DNA of 64,000 nucleotides, taken from contig FSSI02000016.1 in NCBI GenBank assembly GCA_900149785.2, positions 1 through 64,000 of the forward strand, read 5' to 3'. Made by a program: the position numbers and the translations under genes. The number at the start of each line of letters is the position of its first letter. The stretch's first letter is position 1. Positions 40,583 to 48,733 of the stretch are shown piece by piece. The stretch is from Sodalinema lacuna_A. Its GTDB lineage: Bacteria; Cyanobacteriota; Cyanobacteriia; Cyanobacteriales; Geitlerinemataceae. The notes under the pieces are model-generated. The model worked only from the letters and a program-made list of their open reading frames with translations, was not told the origin of the DNA and did not search any database.

Positions 40583-41554
40583 TTATCTGCCAATGATTCG
40601 CTTTAGCTTCAACTCAACCCGTTTAATAAGCGATTTATTTCTATCAATATCATAGCATCGATGATTAGGATTTGTCATCAAAAGACTTGCCAAAAAACTA
40701 AACGAAGAGCGGGAAGCAAACACCAAGCTATCGCAAGCAGCTAATAGATATAAATCCATTAATGCTTCAATTCCATTTTGCACTAAATCCTGGCATTCTT
40801 CAGGGTTTTGATGCAGTCGTTTACCTGAAGCAGAAAACCACTTATGAATTGAAATAACATTCGGGAATTTCTCTTCAAAAGACAACAAAACCTCCTGAGA
40901 ATCCGTCGCCACAAAAATCTCAAACTTAGGATATCTTGATTGAACGGATACGACCACTGAGCGTAGATATGACTCAACCTCAGGTAAGGGGACTTTCATA
41001 TCTGAGTAACGAATATGCACCCCAATCATATGCCCCTCAAAATGTTCTTGCTTGAATTTTTCGACTTTCTGAGCAATTTCATCTTTTAAAAAAAGGTTTT
41101 CTTGTAAAATAGACATCAAAATTTCACGACCCGTAAGCCTAGCAAATCTCCTAGCCTCCCCCGTAAACAAAGGGCGCATAGCATGAATTTTGTGAGTATA
41201 AGCCGACAAAACAATAATATCCTCGTCATAATCTAATCGAGACACATCAAACGACATATCCGCATAACCTTTCAGTCCCAACTCCTGACGAAGAGACCCC
41301 AAAGAACGATGAAGTCGATGAGTCCAAACCGCCGGGTAGATCGAATCCGTCAGCGGCAAAACTTCCACCGACTGTGCCACAGGACAATCAAAATAGCGAA
41401 AAAACAAATTTTCTCCCGAATTACAATAACTCCCATCACGCCAATCTACCACCAACTGCCGCTGACTCAACTGAGCATATAAAATGCCCGTTGCGATCGC
41501 AAAAACTCGATTTCCAATCCCCGAAGTCCCCTTAACCACAACATACTTTGCCAT
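40583..41554 (-). CDS. NodZ/GT23-like fucosyltransferase
   Basis: A 323-residue protein. The N-terminus (VVKGTSGIGNRVFAIATGILYAQ) and the internal GVHIRYSDMKVPLPEVESYL resemble the donor-binding part of alpha-1,6-fucosyltransferases such as NodZ, which use GDP-fucose. The C-terminal text SLVFASRSSFSFLASLLM is also typical of that fold. The family assignment is from motif memory and is moderate. It lies upstream of the two exported paralogues on the same strand with a 20-bp gap, so a shared transcript is possible. gmd and fcl (54.2-56.4 kb) would supply GDP-L-fucose. Confidence 0.7.
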   Translation of the reverse strand: MAKYVVVKGTSGIGNRVFAIATGILYAQLSQRQLVVDWRDGSYCNSGENLFFRYFDCPVAQSVEVLPLTDSIYPAVWTHRLHRSLGSLRQELGLKGYADMSFDVSRLDYDEDIIVLSAYTHKIHAMRPLFTGEARRFARLTGREILMSILQENLFLKDEIAQKVEKFKQEHFEGHMIGVHIRYSDMKVPLPEVESYLRSVVVSVQSRYPKFEIFVATDSQEVLLSFEEKFPNVISIHKWFSASGKRLHQNPEECQDLVQNGIEALMDLYLLAACDSLVFASRSSFSFLASLLMTNPNHRCYDIDRNKSLIKRVELKLKRIIGR

Positions 41555-41907
41555 CGTTTTTTCAACAGTAAATTACCACCATCTTACACAGCAGATCAGG
41601 TTCGTCAAGACATAGAAGACATCGCCGAAGAGGTCGCCAAGCCCCAATCACCACCTCCGACCTCTTCTCCCTCCCCCGGGGAAAACAGCCAAGTTGCCCC
41701 CACCCTAACCCGCAAAAGTCAAGACATCCCCACATCCAGCCCATCCCAAGCGGGACAAAATTCGTTACCTTAAAAACAGAATCCCTCAAAACCCTAGCGG
41801 TCATCCCCCCACTCACCGTAGGATTTTAAGAATCATTACCCCGATTTGACCGCTACAACCGCATCAAACGGGTATTGTCGTTTGAAAGATAAGGAGAACC
41901 GAATCGA
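41555..41907. other. 353-bp region between fucosyltransferase-like gene and acnB
   Basis: An in-frame stretch of 59 codons at 41594-41773 reads as a proline- and serine-rich protein tail (DQVRQDIEDIAEEVAKP...) ending in TAA. It has no start codon nearby, so it may be the 3' remnant of a lost gene. The last about 50 bp are the acnB leader, with an AAGGAG site at 41890-41895, 12 nt before the ATG. Confidence 0.35.
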
Positions 41908-44511
41908 ATGTTAGACGCATATCGCCAACACGCCGCCGAACGGGAAGCCCTGGGTATCCCCCCCCTTCCCCTAACCGCCGAACAAACCTCAGAACTCTGT
42001 GAACTCCTCAAAAACCCTCCCGAGGGCGAAGAAGGGTTCCTGATGACCTTGTTGCGCGATCGCATTCCCCCCGGTGTAGACGAAGCCGCCTACGTCAAAG
42101 CCGGCTTCCTCACCGGAATCGCCAAAGGAGAAATCGACTGTCCCCTCATCTCCCACCAGGGCGCCATCTCCCTCCTCGGAACCATGGTCGGTGGCTACAA
42201 CGTCCAGTCCCTCGTTGAACTGCTCAAATCCCGCGACAGCAACCTAGCCGCCGCCGCCGCCACCGCCCTCAGTACCACCCTGCTAGTCTTCGACGCCTTC
42301 AACGACGTTTTGGCCCTCTCTGACATTAACCCCTACGCCAAACAAGTCGTCGATGCCTGGTCCAACGGTGCTTGGTTCCTCGACAAACCCAAAGTTCCCG
42401 AAGCCATCACCGTCACCGTCTTCAAAGTTCCCGGCGAAACCAACACCGACGACCTTTCCCCAGCCCCCCACGCCACCACCCGCCCCGACATTCCCCTCCA
42501 CGCCCTCTCCATGCTGGAGTCTCTCATGCCCGAGGGGATTGAAACCATCGCCAAACTCAAAGAAAACGGCCATCCCGTAGCCTACGTCGGCGATGTCGTC
42601 GGAACCGGTTCCTCCCGTAAATCCGCCATCAACTCCCTGTTATGGCATATCGGTCATGACATCCCCTACGTCCCCAACAAACGCTCCGGCGGCTTCATCC
42701 TCGGGGGAAGCATTGCCCCGATTTTCTTCAACACCGCCGAAGACTCCGGTGGCTTCCCCATCGAGTGCGACGTCACCCAAATGGAAACCGGGGATATCAT
42801 CACCATCCATCCCTACAAAGGCGAAATCACCAAAAACGGCGAACTCCTAACCACCTTCACCGTCAAACCCAACACCATCCTCGACGAAGTGCGGGCCGGC
42901 GGACGGATTCCCCTGTTGATTGGTCGCAGTCTCACCGACAAAACCCGCGAAGCCTTGGGCCTCGACATTACCGACCTCTTCGCCCGTCCCGAAATCCCCG
43001 AAATCAGCAACAAAGGCTTCACCCTGGCCCAGAAAATGGTCGGCCAAGCCTGCGGACTTCCCGGCGTGCGTCCCGGAACCTCCTGCGAACCCGTCATGAC
43101 CACCGTTGGGTCCCAGGACACCACCGGCCCCATGACTCGCGACGAACTCAAGGAACTCGCCTGTCTCGGCTTCTCCGCCGACCTCACCCTACAAACCTTC
43201 TGCCACACCGCTGCCTATCCCAAGCCAGTGGACATCAACACCCACCGGGACTTGCCCGACTTCTTCTCCACCCGGGGCGGCGTCTCCCTACGTCCAGGGG
43301 ATGGCATCATCCACTCCTGGCTCAACCGGATGCTATTACCGGATACCGTCGGAACCGGTGGCGACTCCCACACCCGTTTTCCCTTGGGGATTTCCTTCCC
43401 CGCTGGCTCAGGGTTGGTGGCTTTCGCAGCGGCGTTAGGGGTGATGCCCTTGGATATGCCCGAATCCGTGTTAGTGCGCTTTACTGGGGAGTTACAGCCC
43501 GGTGTGACTCTGCGGGATATCGTCAATGCTATTCCCTGGGTGGCGATTCAGGACGGCAAACTCACCGTCGGCAAAGAGAACAAGAAAAACCTCTTCGCCG
43601 GGCGGATTATGGAAATGGAAGGACTACCCGATTTGAAAGTCGAGCAAGCCTTTGAGTTGACCGATGCAACGGCGGAGCGGTCTTGTTCCGGTTGCACCAT
43701 TAAGTTAGGGACTGAGACCATTTCCGAGTATCTGCGTTCTAACGTGGTGCTGTTGAAGAACATGGTCGCTCGCGGCTATCAGGATGCGCGCACTCTGATG
43801 CGTCGTGCGGCCAAGATGGAGGAGTGGTTAGCCAATCCTGAGTTAATGTCGGCGGATAAAGATGCCGAGTATGCGGACACCCTAGAGGTAAACCTCAGCG
43901 AGATTACCGAACCCATTGTCGCCGCCCCCAATGACCCGGACAATGTCAAGTTGATGTCTGAATGTAGCAATGACAAGATTGATGAGGTCTTCATCGGCTC
44001 TTGTATGACCAACATTGGCCATTACCGGGCAGCGGCGAAGGTGTTAGAAGGGGCTGGCCCGGTGAAAGTCCGACTCTGGATTTGTCCTCCCACCCGCATG
44101 GATGAGAAGCAATTGCGCGAGGAAGGGGTCTATGGTGTCTTTGCGGCGGCGGGTGCGCGCACGGAGATGCCGGGATGTTCTCTCTGTATGGGCAACCAGG
44201 CCCGAGTTGAAGATGAGGCCACGGTCTTCTCCACCTCGACTCGTAATTTCAACAACCGTATGGGTAAAGGTGCGCGAGTCTATCTGGGTTCGGCGGAGTT
44301 AGCGGCGGTTTGTGCGCTACTCGGCCGCATTCCGACGAAGGAAGAATATCTGGAGATTATGAAGGACAAAATCGACCCGTTTGCGGGTGAGTTGTACCGC
44401 TATCTCAACTTCAATGAGCTGGTTGGCTTTGAGGATGAGGGCCGCGTGATTCCCATCGAAGATATGCCCAAGATTGAGGATATCTTAGGAATGCCGGCTG
44501 GGGCGAAGTAA
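41908..44511 (+). CDS. acnB: Bifunctional aconitase B / 2-methylisocitrate dehydratase
   Basis: An 867-residue AcnB-type aconitase with a 4Fe-4S cluster that converts citrate to isocitrate. It begins with the HEAT-like AcnB domain (AYRQHAAEREALG, DEAAYVKAGFLTGIAKG), then the swivel domain first, as in AcnB. Cluster ligands are in IGSCMTNIGH and MPGCSLCMGN, and the substrate-site text GVAIQDGK..GRIMEMEGL and CSGCT is normal. A good ribosome-binding site (AAGGAG) precedes the ATG. Length matches E. coli AcnB. Confidence 0.97.
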   Translation: MLDAYRQHAAEREALGIPPLPLTAEQTSELCELLKNPPEGEEGFLMTLLRDRIPPGVDEAAYVKAGFLTGIAKGEIDCPLISHQGAISLLGTMVGGYNVQSLVELLKSRDSNLAAAAATALSTTLLVFDAFNDVLALSDINPYAKQVVDAWSNGAWFLDKPKVPEAITVTVFKVPGETNTDDLSPAPHATTRPDIPLHALSMLESLMPEGIETIAKLKENGHPVAYVGDVVGTGSSRKSAINSLLWHIGHDIPYVPNKRSGGFILGGSIAPIFFNTAEDSGGFPIECDVTQMETGDIITIHPYKGEITKNGELLTTFTVKPNTILDEVRAGGRIPLLIGRSLTDKTREALGLDITDLFARPEIPEISNKGFTLAQKMVGQACGLPGVRPGTSCEPVMTTVGSQDTTGPMTRDELKELACLGFSADLTLQTFCHTAAYPKPVDINTHRDLPDFFSTRGGVSLRPGDGIIHSWLNRMLLPDTVGTGGDSHTRFPLGISFPAGSGLVAFAAALGVMPLDMPESVLVRFTGELQPGVTLRDIVNAIPWVAIQDGKLTVGKENKKNLFAGRIMEMEGLPDLKVEQAFELTDATAERSCSGCTIKLGTETISEYLRSNVVLLKNMVARGYQDARTLMRRAAKMEEWLANPELMSADKDAEYADTLEVNLSEITEPIVAAPNDPDNVKLMSECSNDKIDEVFIGSCMTNIGHYRAAAKVLEGAGPVKVRLWICPPTRMDEKQLREEGVYGVFAAAGARTEMPGCSLCMGNQARVEDEATVFSTSTRNFNNRMGKGARVYLGSAELAAVCALLGRIPTKEEYLEIMKDKIDPFAGELYRYLNFNELVGFEDEGRVIPIEDMPKIEDILGMPAGAK

Positions 44512-44533
44512 GCGCCTGAGTCATGTTATAATG

Positions 44534-44584
44534 GCGGGGTGAGTTACTTATGCTTGCCCCGCTTCTCGAGCTTTCTATAAGCTC
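44534..44584 (+). terminator. Hairpins after acnB
   Basis: GCGGGG (44534-44539) pairs with CCCCGC (44557-44562). This is followed by a second stem, GAGCTT (44568-44573) with AAGCTC (44579-44584). They lie 23 bp after the acnB stop and look like an end-of-transcript structure. A TATAAT box at 44527-44532 lies just before it, so a promoter reading into the accessory region is also possible. Confidence 0.55.
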
Positions 44585-44637
44585 AAGAATAATTATTGAG
44601 CTATTTACCCATCAAAGATTAACGTAAAAGACTTACC

Positions 44638-45717
44638 ATGAATCAAAATCACGAATACTTTAAGAAAGAAATCATGATGCAAGGAAGCTCGACTGGTATA
44701 GTGGAAAGCGAGTTTCTGGAATTTAAGTCGATAAATCAAAAAAGAATAGCCGAAACAGCTATAGAATATATCGTTGGTTTCCTAAACAGTTCTACCAATC
44801 TCGGGAGTGATTTATATGCAACGATTTGCTTTGGTGTGAGCGACAAAGGAGTTATCGATGGTGTCGAAATAAAACCTCAGGAAAAAGATGAAATTCATAG
44901 GAAGATATATGAGAGGCTACGAAAAATTCATCCAGAGGTTCCTACGAGTATTGTTAGTGAAGAGATAAAGTTTCGAGAAGTTTTGGACGGAAGCAAAGAA
45001 ATTATTCAAGGTAGTTATGTGATCGTGATTCAACTTTATATCCAAAGTCACGATAGGAAATTCCCCTATAAAACAACAAAAAATGGAAGTATCTATCAAA
45101 GACAAGGAACATCCAATCCAAAACTAAATAATAGCAAAGTAATACAAAAAGAAATAAACAACAGGACTCGTTCGGAAGTGAGTATTAAACTGAGGCAAAT
45201 CCACCTCGAAATACAAGATCAGATCAAAAAAACAGGCAAGCCCGATATAGGAAAAGTTAGACAACAGCTTTTTTTAGGACAAAGCCTAAAAGATACGGAT
45301 GCCATCCATTCAGCTTATGAAAACATGACAAAATTCTATCCGAAAGACACGAGAATTTTAGAAGACTATCTCAAAGTTCAAGAAAAATTACAAAACTATG
45401 ATTTAGCTCTTGAGATTTGTCAAGAGCTAGCAAATAAACAAGATAACTCTAAGTTTAGGGAGAACTTCGATTTACGTAAGGCTGAAATTTTAAAAAAACT
45501 TAAAAGATATCCTGATGCTCAAACAGAGTACGAAAATGTACTAAAGAACAATCCAGATGATTATGTTACAGTTACAAAACTAGCAATAATCCTTAGGGAG
45601 TTGAAGCACTATGATGAATCGATAAGTTTATTGCAAGGAGCATTGCAAATCAACCCTAAATATAGAACAGCCAGCTACGAGCTTCGAAAAACTTATCGAG
45701 AGATGTTTTCATTATAA
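44638..45717 (+). CDS. Schlafen AlbA_2-domain protein with C-terminal TPR repeats
   Basis: A 359-residue protein. The N-terminus has the AlbA_2/Schlafen pattern: ESEFLEFKS (about 23-31), CFGVSDKGVIDGVEI (about 64-78) and GSIYQRQGTSNPKL (about 150-163). Schlafen-like domains bind nucleic acid or nucleotides, and many are defence or regulatory proteins. Residues about 220-345 form at least three TPR-like helix pairs (ILEDYLKVQEKLQNYDLALEICQEL.., YVTVTKLAIILRELKHYDESISLLQGAL). The sequence is AT-rich compared with its flanks. It is the first gene of the accessory segment and precedes the retron on the same strand. A role as retron effector is possible but unproven. Confidence 0.8.
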   Translation: MNQNHEYFKKEIMMQGSSTGIVESEFLEFKSINQKRIAETAIEYIVGFLNSSTNLGSDLYATICFGVSDKGVIDGVEIKPQEKDEIHRKIYERLRKIHPEVPTSIVSEEIKFREVLDGSKEIIQGSYVIVIQLYIQSHDRKFPYKTTKNGSIYQRQGTSNPKLNNSKVIQKEINNRTRSEVSIKLRQIHLEIQDQIKKTGKPDIGKVRQQLFLGQSLKDTDAIHSAYENMTKFYPKDTRILEDYLKVQEKLQNYDLALEICQELANKQDNSKFRENFDLRKAEILKKLKRYPDAQTEYENVLKNNPDDYVTVTKLAIILRELKHYDESISLLQGALQINPKYRTASYELRKTYREMFSL

Positions 45718-45724
45718 ATTCCGA

Positions 45725-45739
45725 GAGGGTCACACCCTC
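45725..45739 (+). terminator. Small hairpin after the AlbA_2-TPR gene
   Basis: Stem GAGGGT/ACCCTC with a 3-nt loop, 7 bp after the stop codon. There is no T run, so this is weak evidence of termination. Confidence 0.35.
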
Positions 45740-45929
45740 CAATTGTGACTATCTCAGAATTTTGCTCGAACGAAAGAATAAGAATTTTAGCGATTAAACC
45801 GTTGATCCTATTTCCCCTAATTATCAATAATATGACAATATGATTTGCCTATTGTTTTTAATTGTTTTTAAATTTTTATTGTTTGTAGAAGTTGAGAGAG
45901 GACACTTACACTATTTATTTTGTACTTAA

Positions 45930-46028
45930 TACCAATTTTCAGAAGTCGTGCCATAGATGTCTGTAGAGGCGAACGGCTGTTCGACCTCCTCGGTGTCAGA
46001 TGTATAGCAAGCATTTCGAAAAATGGTA
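45930..46028. mobile_element. MITE-like element, about 99 bp
   Basis: Terminal inverted repeats TACCAATTTTC (45930-45940) and GAAAAATGGTA (46018-46028) match at 10 of 11 positions and are flanked by TA on both sides, as for IS630/Tc1-type MITEs. The middle carries a GTAGAGGCGAACGGCTGTTCG hairpin similar to dispersed cyanobacterial palindromes. No coding capacity. It ends about 40 bp before the retron RNA. Confidence 0.6.
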
Positions 46029-46061
46029 TAAGTTTTGAGGATTAGACAAGTCATGATACAA

Positions 46062-46067
46062 TATAAT
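46062..46067 (+). promoter_or_regulatory. -10 box for the retron RNA
   Basis: A perfect TATAAT ends 3 nt before the a1 segment of the retron RNA. Transcription would start near 46072-46074, as expected for a retron. No canonical -35 box is seen at 17 bp; TTAGAC at 46042-46047 is the nearest candidate. Confidence 0.6.
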
Positions 46068-46070
46068 CGG

Positions 46071-46199
46071 TGTATGCTGTTGAACATTGATTTCCATTGT
46101 CGTTACTGCAATGGTATAAAGTTAACTTTGCTTTAGCGCGGGGTTTGAACGTATCCCGTGTTCGCCTAGCGCCTTAAGTGGGAATGTTTGCAGCATACA
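46071..46199 (+). ncRNA. Retron msr-msd non-coding RNA
   Basis: Ends pair as retron a1/a2. TGTATGCTG (46071-46079) pairs with CAGCATACA (46191-46199), and AACATT (46083-46088) with AATGTT (46183-46188), around a small internal loop. G46089 directly follows a1 and is the candidate branching guanosine. A 6-bp stem-loop (CCATTG 46094-46099 with CAATGG 46109-46114) and a palindrome AAAGTTAACTTT (46118-46129) form the msr. A long imperfect hairpin (46131-46178, loop near 46153-46157) fits the msd. The RT gene starts 44 bp downstream. Boundaries are from base pairing only. Confidence 0.85.
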
Positions 46200-46243
46200 T
46201 CTATCGTTTTGGTCACTGCCTATTGTGTTATAAAAACGACTAA

Positions 46244-47290
46244 ATGATAGTGATGGCTGATACCTTCCCCTCTCTCATACTTTATAAATCCTGCGATCAA
46301 CTCAAGAAAAATTTTTTGGATTTGCAAACTCCTAGGGATGTTGCAGAATTATTGGAGGTTCCATACAAGCATCTTGCATATTATTTGTATCAGGTTCCTG
46401 AAGATTATAAATACTCATGCTTTGATATAAAAAAGCGTTCTGGAGGATATCGTTCTATATGTTCTCCGTGTGCTTCATTAGGAATAATCCAAAGAAAATT
46501 AAGTCAAGTTCTTTATGCTGTTTATGATCCAAAGCCTTCAGTTCATGGCTATTCTGTTGGCAAGAGTATAGTTACTAATGCTAGTGCACACACAAAAAAA
46601 AGAGTTGTTCTTAATATAGATCTAAAAAACTTTTTTGATTCTATTAACTTTGGTAGAGTCAGAGGCCTACTTATAGCAAAACCTTATCAAATTCCAGCCA
46701 AAGCTGCCAGTGTTTTAGCCCAAATTTGCTGCTATAAGAATAAGATCCCTCAAGGTGCACCTACGTCACCAATTATTTCAAACATGATATGTTCTAAACT
46801 GGACTCTGAATTACAAAGATTTGCGAAAAAATATGGTTTTTTCTACACACGCTATGCCGATGATATTACTTTGTCGACAACTAGAAGAGAAATTCCCGAG
46901 GAAGTAGTGTCACGTTACACTAAAGACAAAAACTCGAGTATAGTGATTTCTAAGGAGCTTCAAAAATTGATAGAAGAAAATGGATTTCACATTAACCTTT
47001 CTAAGGTTCGTTTGTGCTTCTCAAACCAGCGTCAAACAGTAACTGGCTTAACAGTAAATAACAAGGTGAATATAGATCGACGTTATATTCGGAAGGTCAG
47101 AGCAATTCTTCATAGTTGGGAAACTCATGGAATAGATGAGGCTAGCGAACTTTATGCAAAGCAGGAGGATGATCGACCATCGTTCAAAAAAAGTTCTAAT
47201 TCTAAGACTCAATTTTTTTTAGATTCCTTAAAAGGCAAGATAGAATGGATTGGATATGTTAAAGGAAATAGTAGCGATATATATATATAA
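46244..47290 (+). CDS. Retron reverse transcriptase
   Basis: A 348-residue RT. The retron hallmarks are present: NASAH (NAxxH, residues 112-116), LNIDLKNFFDSINFGRVRG (first catalytic Asp126), IPQGAPTSPIISNMIC, YTRYADDITLS (YADD, Asp206/207) and VTGLTVN (VTG, residues 266-268). No maturase, nuclease or other fused domain. It primes cDNA from the 2'-OH of a G in its own RNA to make msDNA, and retrons serve as anti-phage systems with an effector. The RNA lies directly upstream. Start ATG at 46244; 46253 is possible. AT-rich. No gene follows on the same strand for 600 bp. Confidence 0.93.
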   Translation: MIVMADTFPSLILYKSCDQLKKNFLDLQTPRDVAELLEVPYKHLAYYLYQVPEDYKYSCFDIKKRSGGYRSICSPCASLGIIQRKLSQVLYAVYDPKPSVHGYSVGKSIVTNASAHTKKRVVLNIDLKNFFDSINFGRVRGLLIAKPYQIPAKAASVLAQICCYKNKIPQGAPTSPIISNMICSKLDSELQRFAKKYGFFYTRYADDITLSTTRREIPEEVVSRYTKDKNSSIVISKELQKLIEENGFHINLSKVRLCFSNQRQTVTGLTVNNKVNIDRRYIRKVRAILHSWETHGIDEASELYAKQEDDRPSFKKSSNSKTQFFLDSLKGKIEWIGYVKGNSSDIYI

Positions 47291-47407
47291 ATGATGGGGC
47301 TGTATAAGAAGCTATGTGAAAATTTAGACCAAGATTAAGCATTTCTTCCAAAATTCGTGGTGATCTTTTTTATTTAAATTTAAATACAATGTTTTATTAA
47401 ATCGCAT

Positions 47408-47698
47408 CTAATCTTTCCGTGACAAACCCGACTCTTCAGATATCTCAGTTTCGAGGATTCCCTCTGCACGAATGCTTGTTTCTGGCAGACCCTCATACAA
47501 ACCAATCAACGGATCGGTGTCTGTTTGCGGCACACAAGGATAATAGGTTTGTAAATACTGCTTGATCGACTCTTCGAGCAATGCTTCCAACGATTTATTC
47601 TACTCCAAGGAAACCTGCATAAGCTGGTTCAGCATTTCCGGTCTGGGTTTCCAGTTCAGTACAATTTCGAGCATGAGGTTTACCAATCTGTATATCAT
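47408..47698 (-). pseudogene. Antitoxin-like gene broken by an in-frame TAG
   Basis: Reading down from the ATG at 47696-47698 (or 47672-47674), one frame runs MLEIVLNWKPRPEMLNQLMQ..SLE, meets TAG at 47600-47602, then continues NKSLEALLEESIKQYLQ.. to ..SEESGLSRKD and stops at 47408. The whole resembles small cyanobacterial proteins thought to be antitoxins (an N-terminal helix, then LEALLEEAI..YLQ, then a DPLxGLxxGxP tail). One base change (TAG) splits it. A downstream TTG at 47590 might allow a 60-residue product. Assignment is from general resemblance. Confidence 0.55.
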
Positions 47699-47732
47699 TA
47701 GGATAGCGTGAACAACTCCCCCCTGCCTAACA

Positions 47733-47880
47733 ATGATTTGATCAACCTCAGACCTCCAGGATCTTGACGACGAAGACTATACCCCGTGGCTCGATGCGAC
47801 TGTGGCAAAACTGCGATCACACTACGACAACACAGTCGATTGAGACAATTTAATCAAAGAAATCAAAGATAAAAGAAAAA
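47733..47880 (+). pseudogene. 5' fragment of a DUF29 gene with two stop codons
   Basis: Codon-by-codon match to the start of the intact DUF29 gene at 49761 (TSDLQ-L-DEDYT-WLDATVAKLRSH). CAA is changed to TGA at codon 3 and TGG to TGA near codon 36, with one codon deleted. Similarity also covers the upstream CCTAACAATGATT leader. It ends near 47880, just before the HicB gene. The 17-mer that follows the intact gene (50221-50237) reappears at 48262, so the rest of the old copy was replaced or eroded. Confidence 0.85.
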
Positions 47881-47888
47881 ATGATTTT

Positions 47889-48095
47889 ATGAGCTATACT
47901 ATCAGCATTCAATGGTCAAAACTCGACGACTGCTTCGTTGTCTTCTTACCAGACTTTGAAGATGTCATGCAGCCTGTCACTCATGGGGATAGCTATGAAG
48001 GCGCCTTTAAAAATGCTCAGGACGTGTTGGAACTGCTGGTTGAGTCGAGTCGTTTGGAAGGGAAGCCATTACCTCTGGTTAAACCCACATTTTAA
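47889..48095 (+). CDS. HicB-family antitoxin-like protein (orphan)
   Basis: A 68-residue protein with the HicB partial RNase-H-like fold text: YTISIQWSKLDDCFVVFLPDF, then HGDSYEGAFKNAQDVLELLVES. HicB normally neutralises HicA, a small mRNA-cleaving toxin. No HicA-like frame lies within 500 bp on either side, so this is an orphan or part of a decayed pair. It starts 9 bp after the DUF29 pseudogene and in the same reading phase. No DNA-binding C-terminal helix is obvious. Confidence 0.75.
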   Translation: MSYTISIQWSKLDDCFVVFLPDFEDVMQPVTHGDSYEGAFKNAQDVLELLVESSRLEGKPLPLVKPTF

Positions 48096-48261
48096 CCTGC
48101 TTATCGGGTTTGTTAAGGATGTCATCGATAGAAAAATCGAGGTTTCAAGTTTGAAGTATAACGCTGTTCTACCGTCAAGGGTAGCGAATTGGTTCGGTTT
48201 TGTGAAGGAGGAGCACTCTGAAAACGTAATACTTTATTAAGAAAATCGCAAAATCACTAAA

Positions 48262-48278
48262 ATCGTTGCTAAAATCCT
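48262..48278 (+). repeat. 17-bp direct repeat, copy 1
   Basis: ATCGTTGCTAAAATCCT, identical to 50221-50237. It marks the probable right edge of the eroded DUF29 duplication (see 47733-47880). Confidence 0.85.
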
Positions 48279-48313
48279 GAGATATGTTGGTGTAGACTGA
48301 GATTAATCGTCTT

Positions 48314-48733
48314 TTGAACAGGCAAGATTTACAACAATTAGCAGATATTCGAAAAAATGAAGTCAAGGTTTTGCTCGATAACCACCAGTACTCGGGGGCT
48401 TACTACCTGAGCGGCTACATCGTTGAATGTGCGTTGAAGGCTTGTATTGCTAAACAAACACAACAGTATGATTTTCCAGACAAGAAAACGGTTTTAGATA
48501 GTTACAGCCATGATTTAGTTAAACTGGTGAGAGTGGCACGCTTAGACGCTCAATTAAACGAAAAAATAGACAACGATGAAAATAATTATTTTACAAGGTA
48601 CTGGTCAATCGTTAAAGACTGGACAGAAGAAAGTCGCTACAAACAACATACCGAACAGGAAGCTTCGGAGATTTACCAGGCAATTACTGATCCAGATCAT
48701 GGAGTGTTAAAATGGCTACAGCAACATTATTGA
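48314..48733 (+). CDS. HEPN-domain protein
   Basis: A 139-residue helical protein. Text SGAYYLSGYIVECALKACIAKQ matches the cyanobacterial HEPN group (start NRQDLQQLADIRKNEVKVLLD). HEPN proteins can be RNase toxins, but the usual catalytic RxxxxH near the C-terminus is not clear here: SRYKQH at residues 119-124 is the only near match. Start TTG at 48314. Its 3' end overlaps the next gene by 22 bp, so the two are translationally coupled. AT-rich. Confidence 0.78.
   Translation: MNRQDLQQLADIRKNEVKVLLDNHQYSGAYYLSGYIVECALKACIAKQTQQYDFPDKKTVLDSYSHDLVKLVRVARLDAQLNEKIDNDENNYFTRYWSIVKDWTEESRYKQHTEQEASEIYQAITDPDHGVLKWLQQHY

Noticed and set aside
41562..41816. 84-codon minus-strand frame between the fucosyltransferase-like gene and acnB
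   Set aside because: Trp/Gly/Cys-rich composition and no ribosome-binding site; the plus-strand reading looks more protein-like.
42765..43655. 296-codon open frame inside acnB in another phase
   Set aside because: Arg/His/Pro/Ser-rich translation typical of a shadow of a GC-rich gene; acnB is certain on the same strand.
46244..47290. Group II intron or DGR reverse transcriptase
   Set aside because: No maturase or intron RNA ends, no template/variable repeat pair; the NAxxH and VTG motifs and flanking a1/a2 RNA fit a retron.
47938..48240. 100-codon frame overlapping HicB as a possible HicA
   Set aside because: Mostly a shadow of the HicB gene; no HicA dsRNA-binding-like sequence or catalytic His in the GH(K/R) context.
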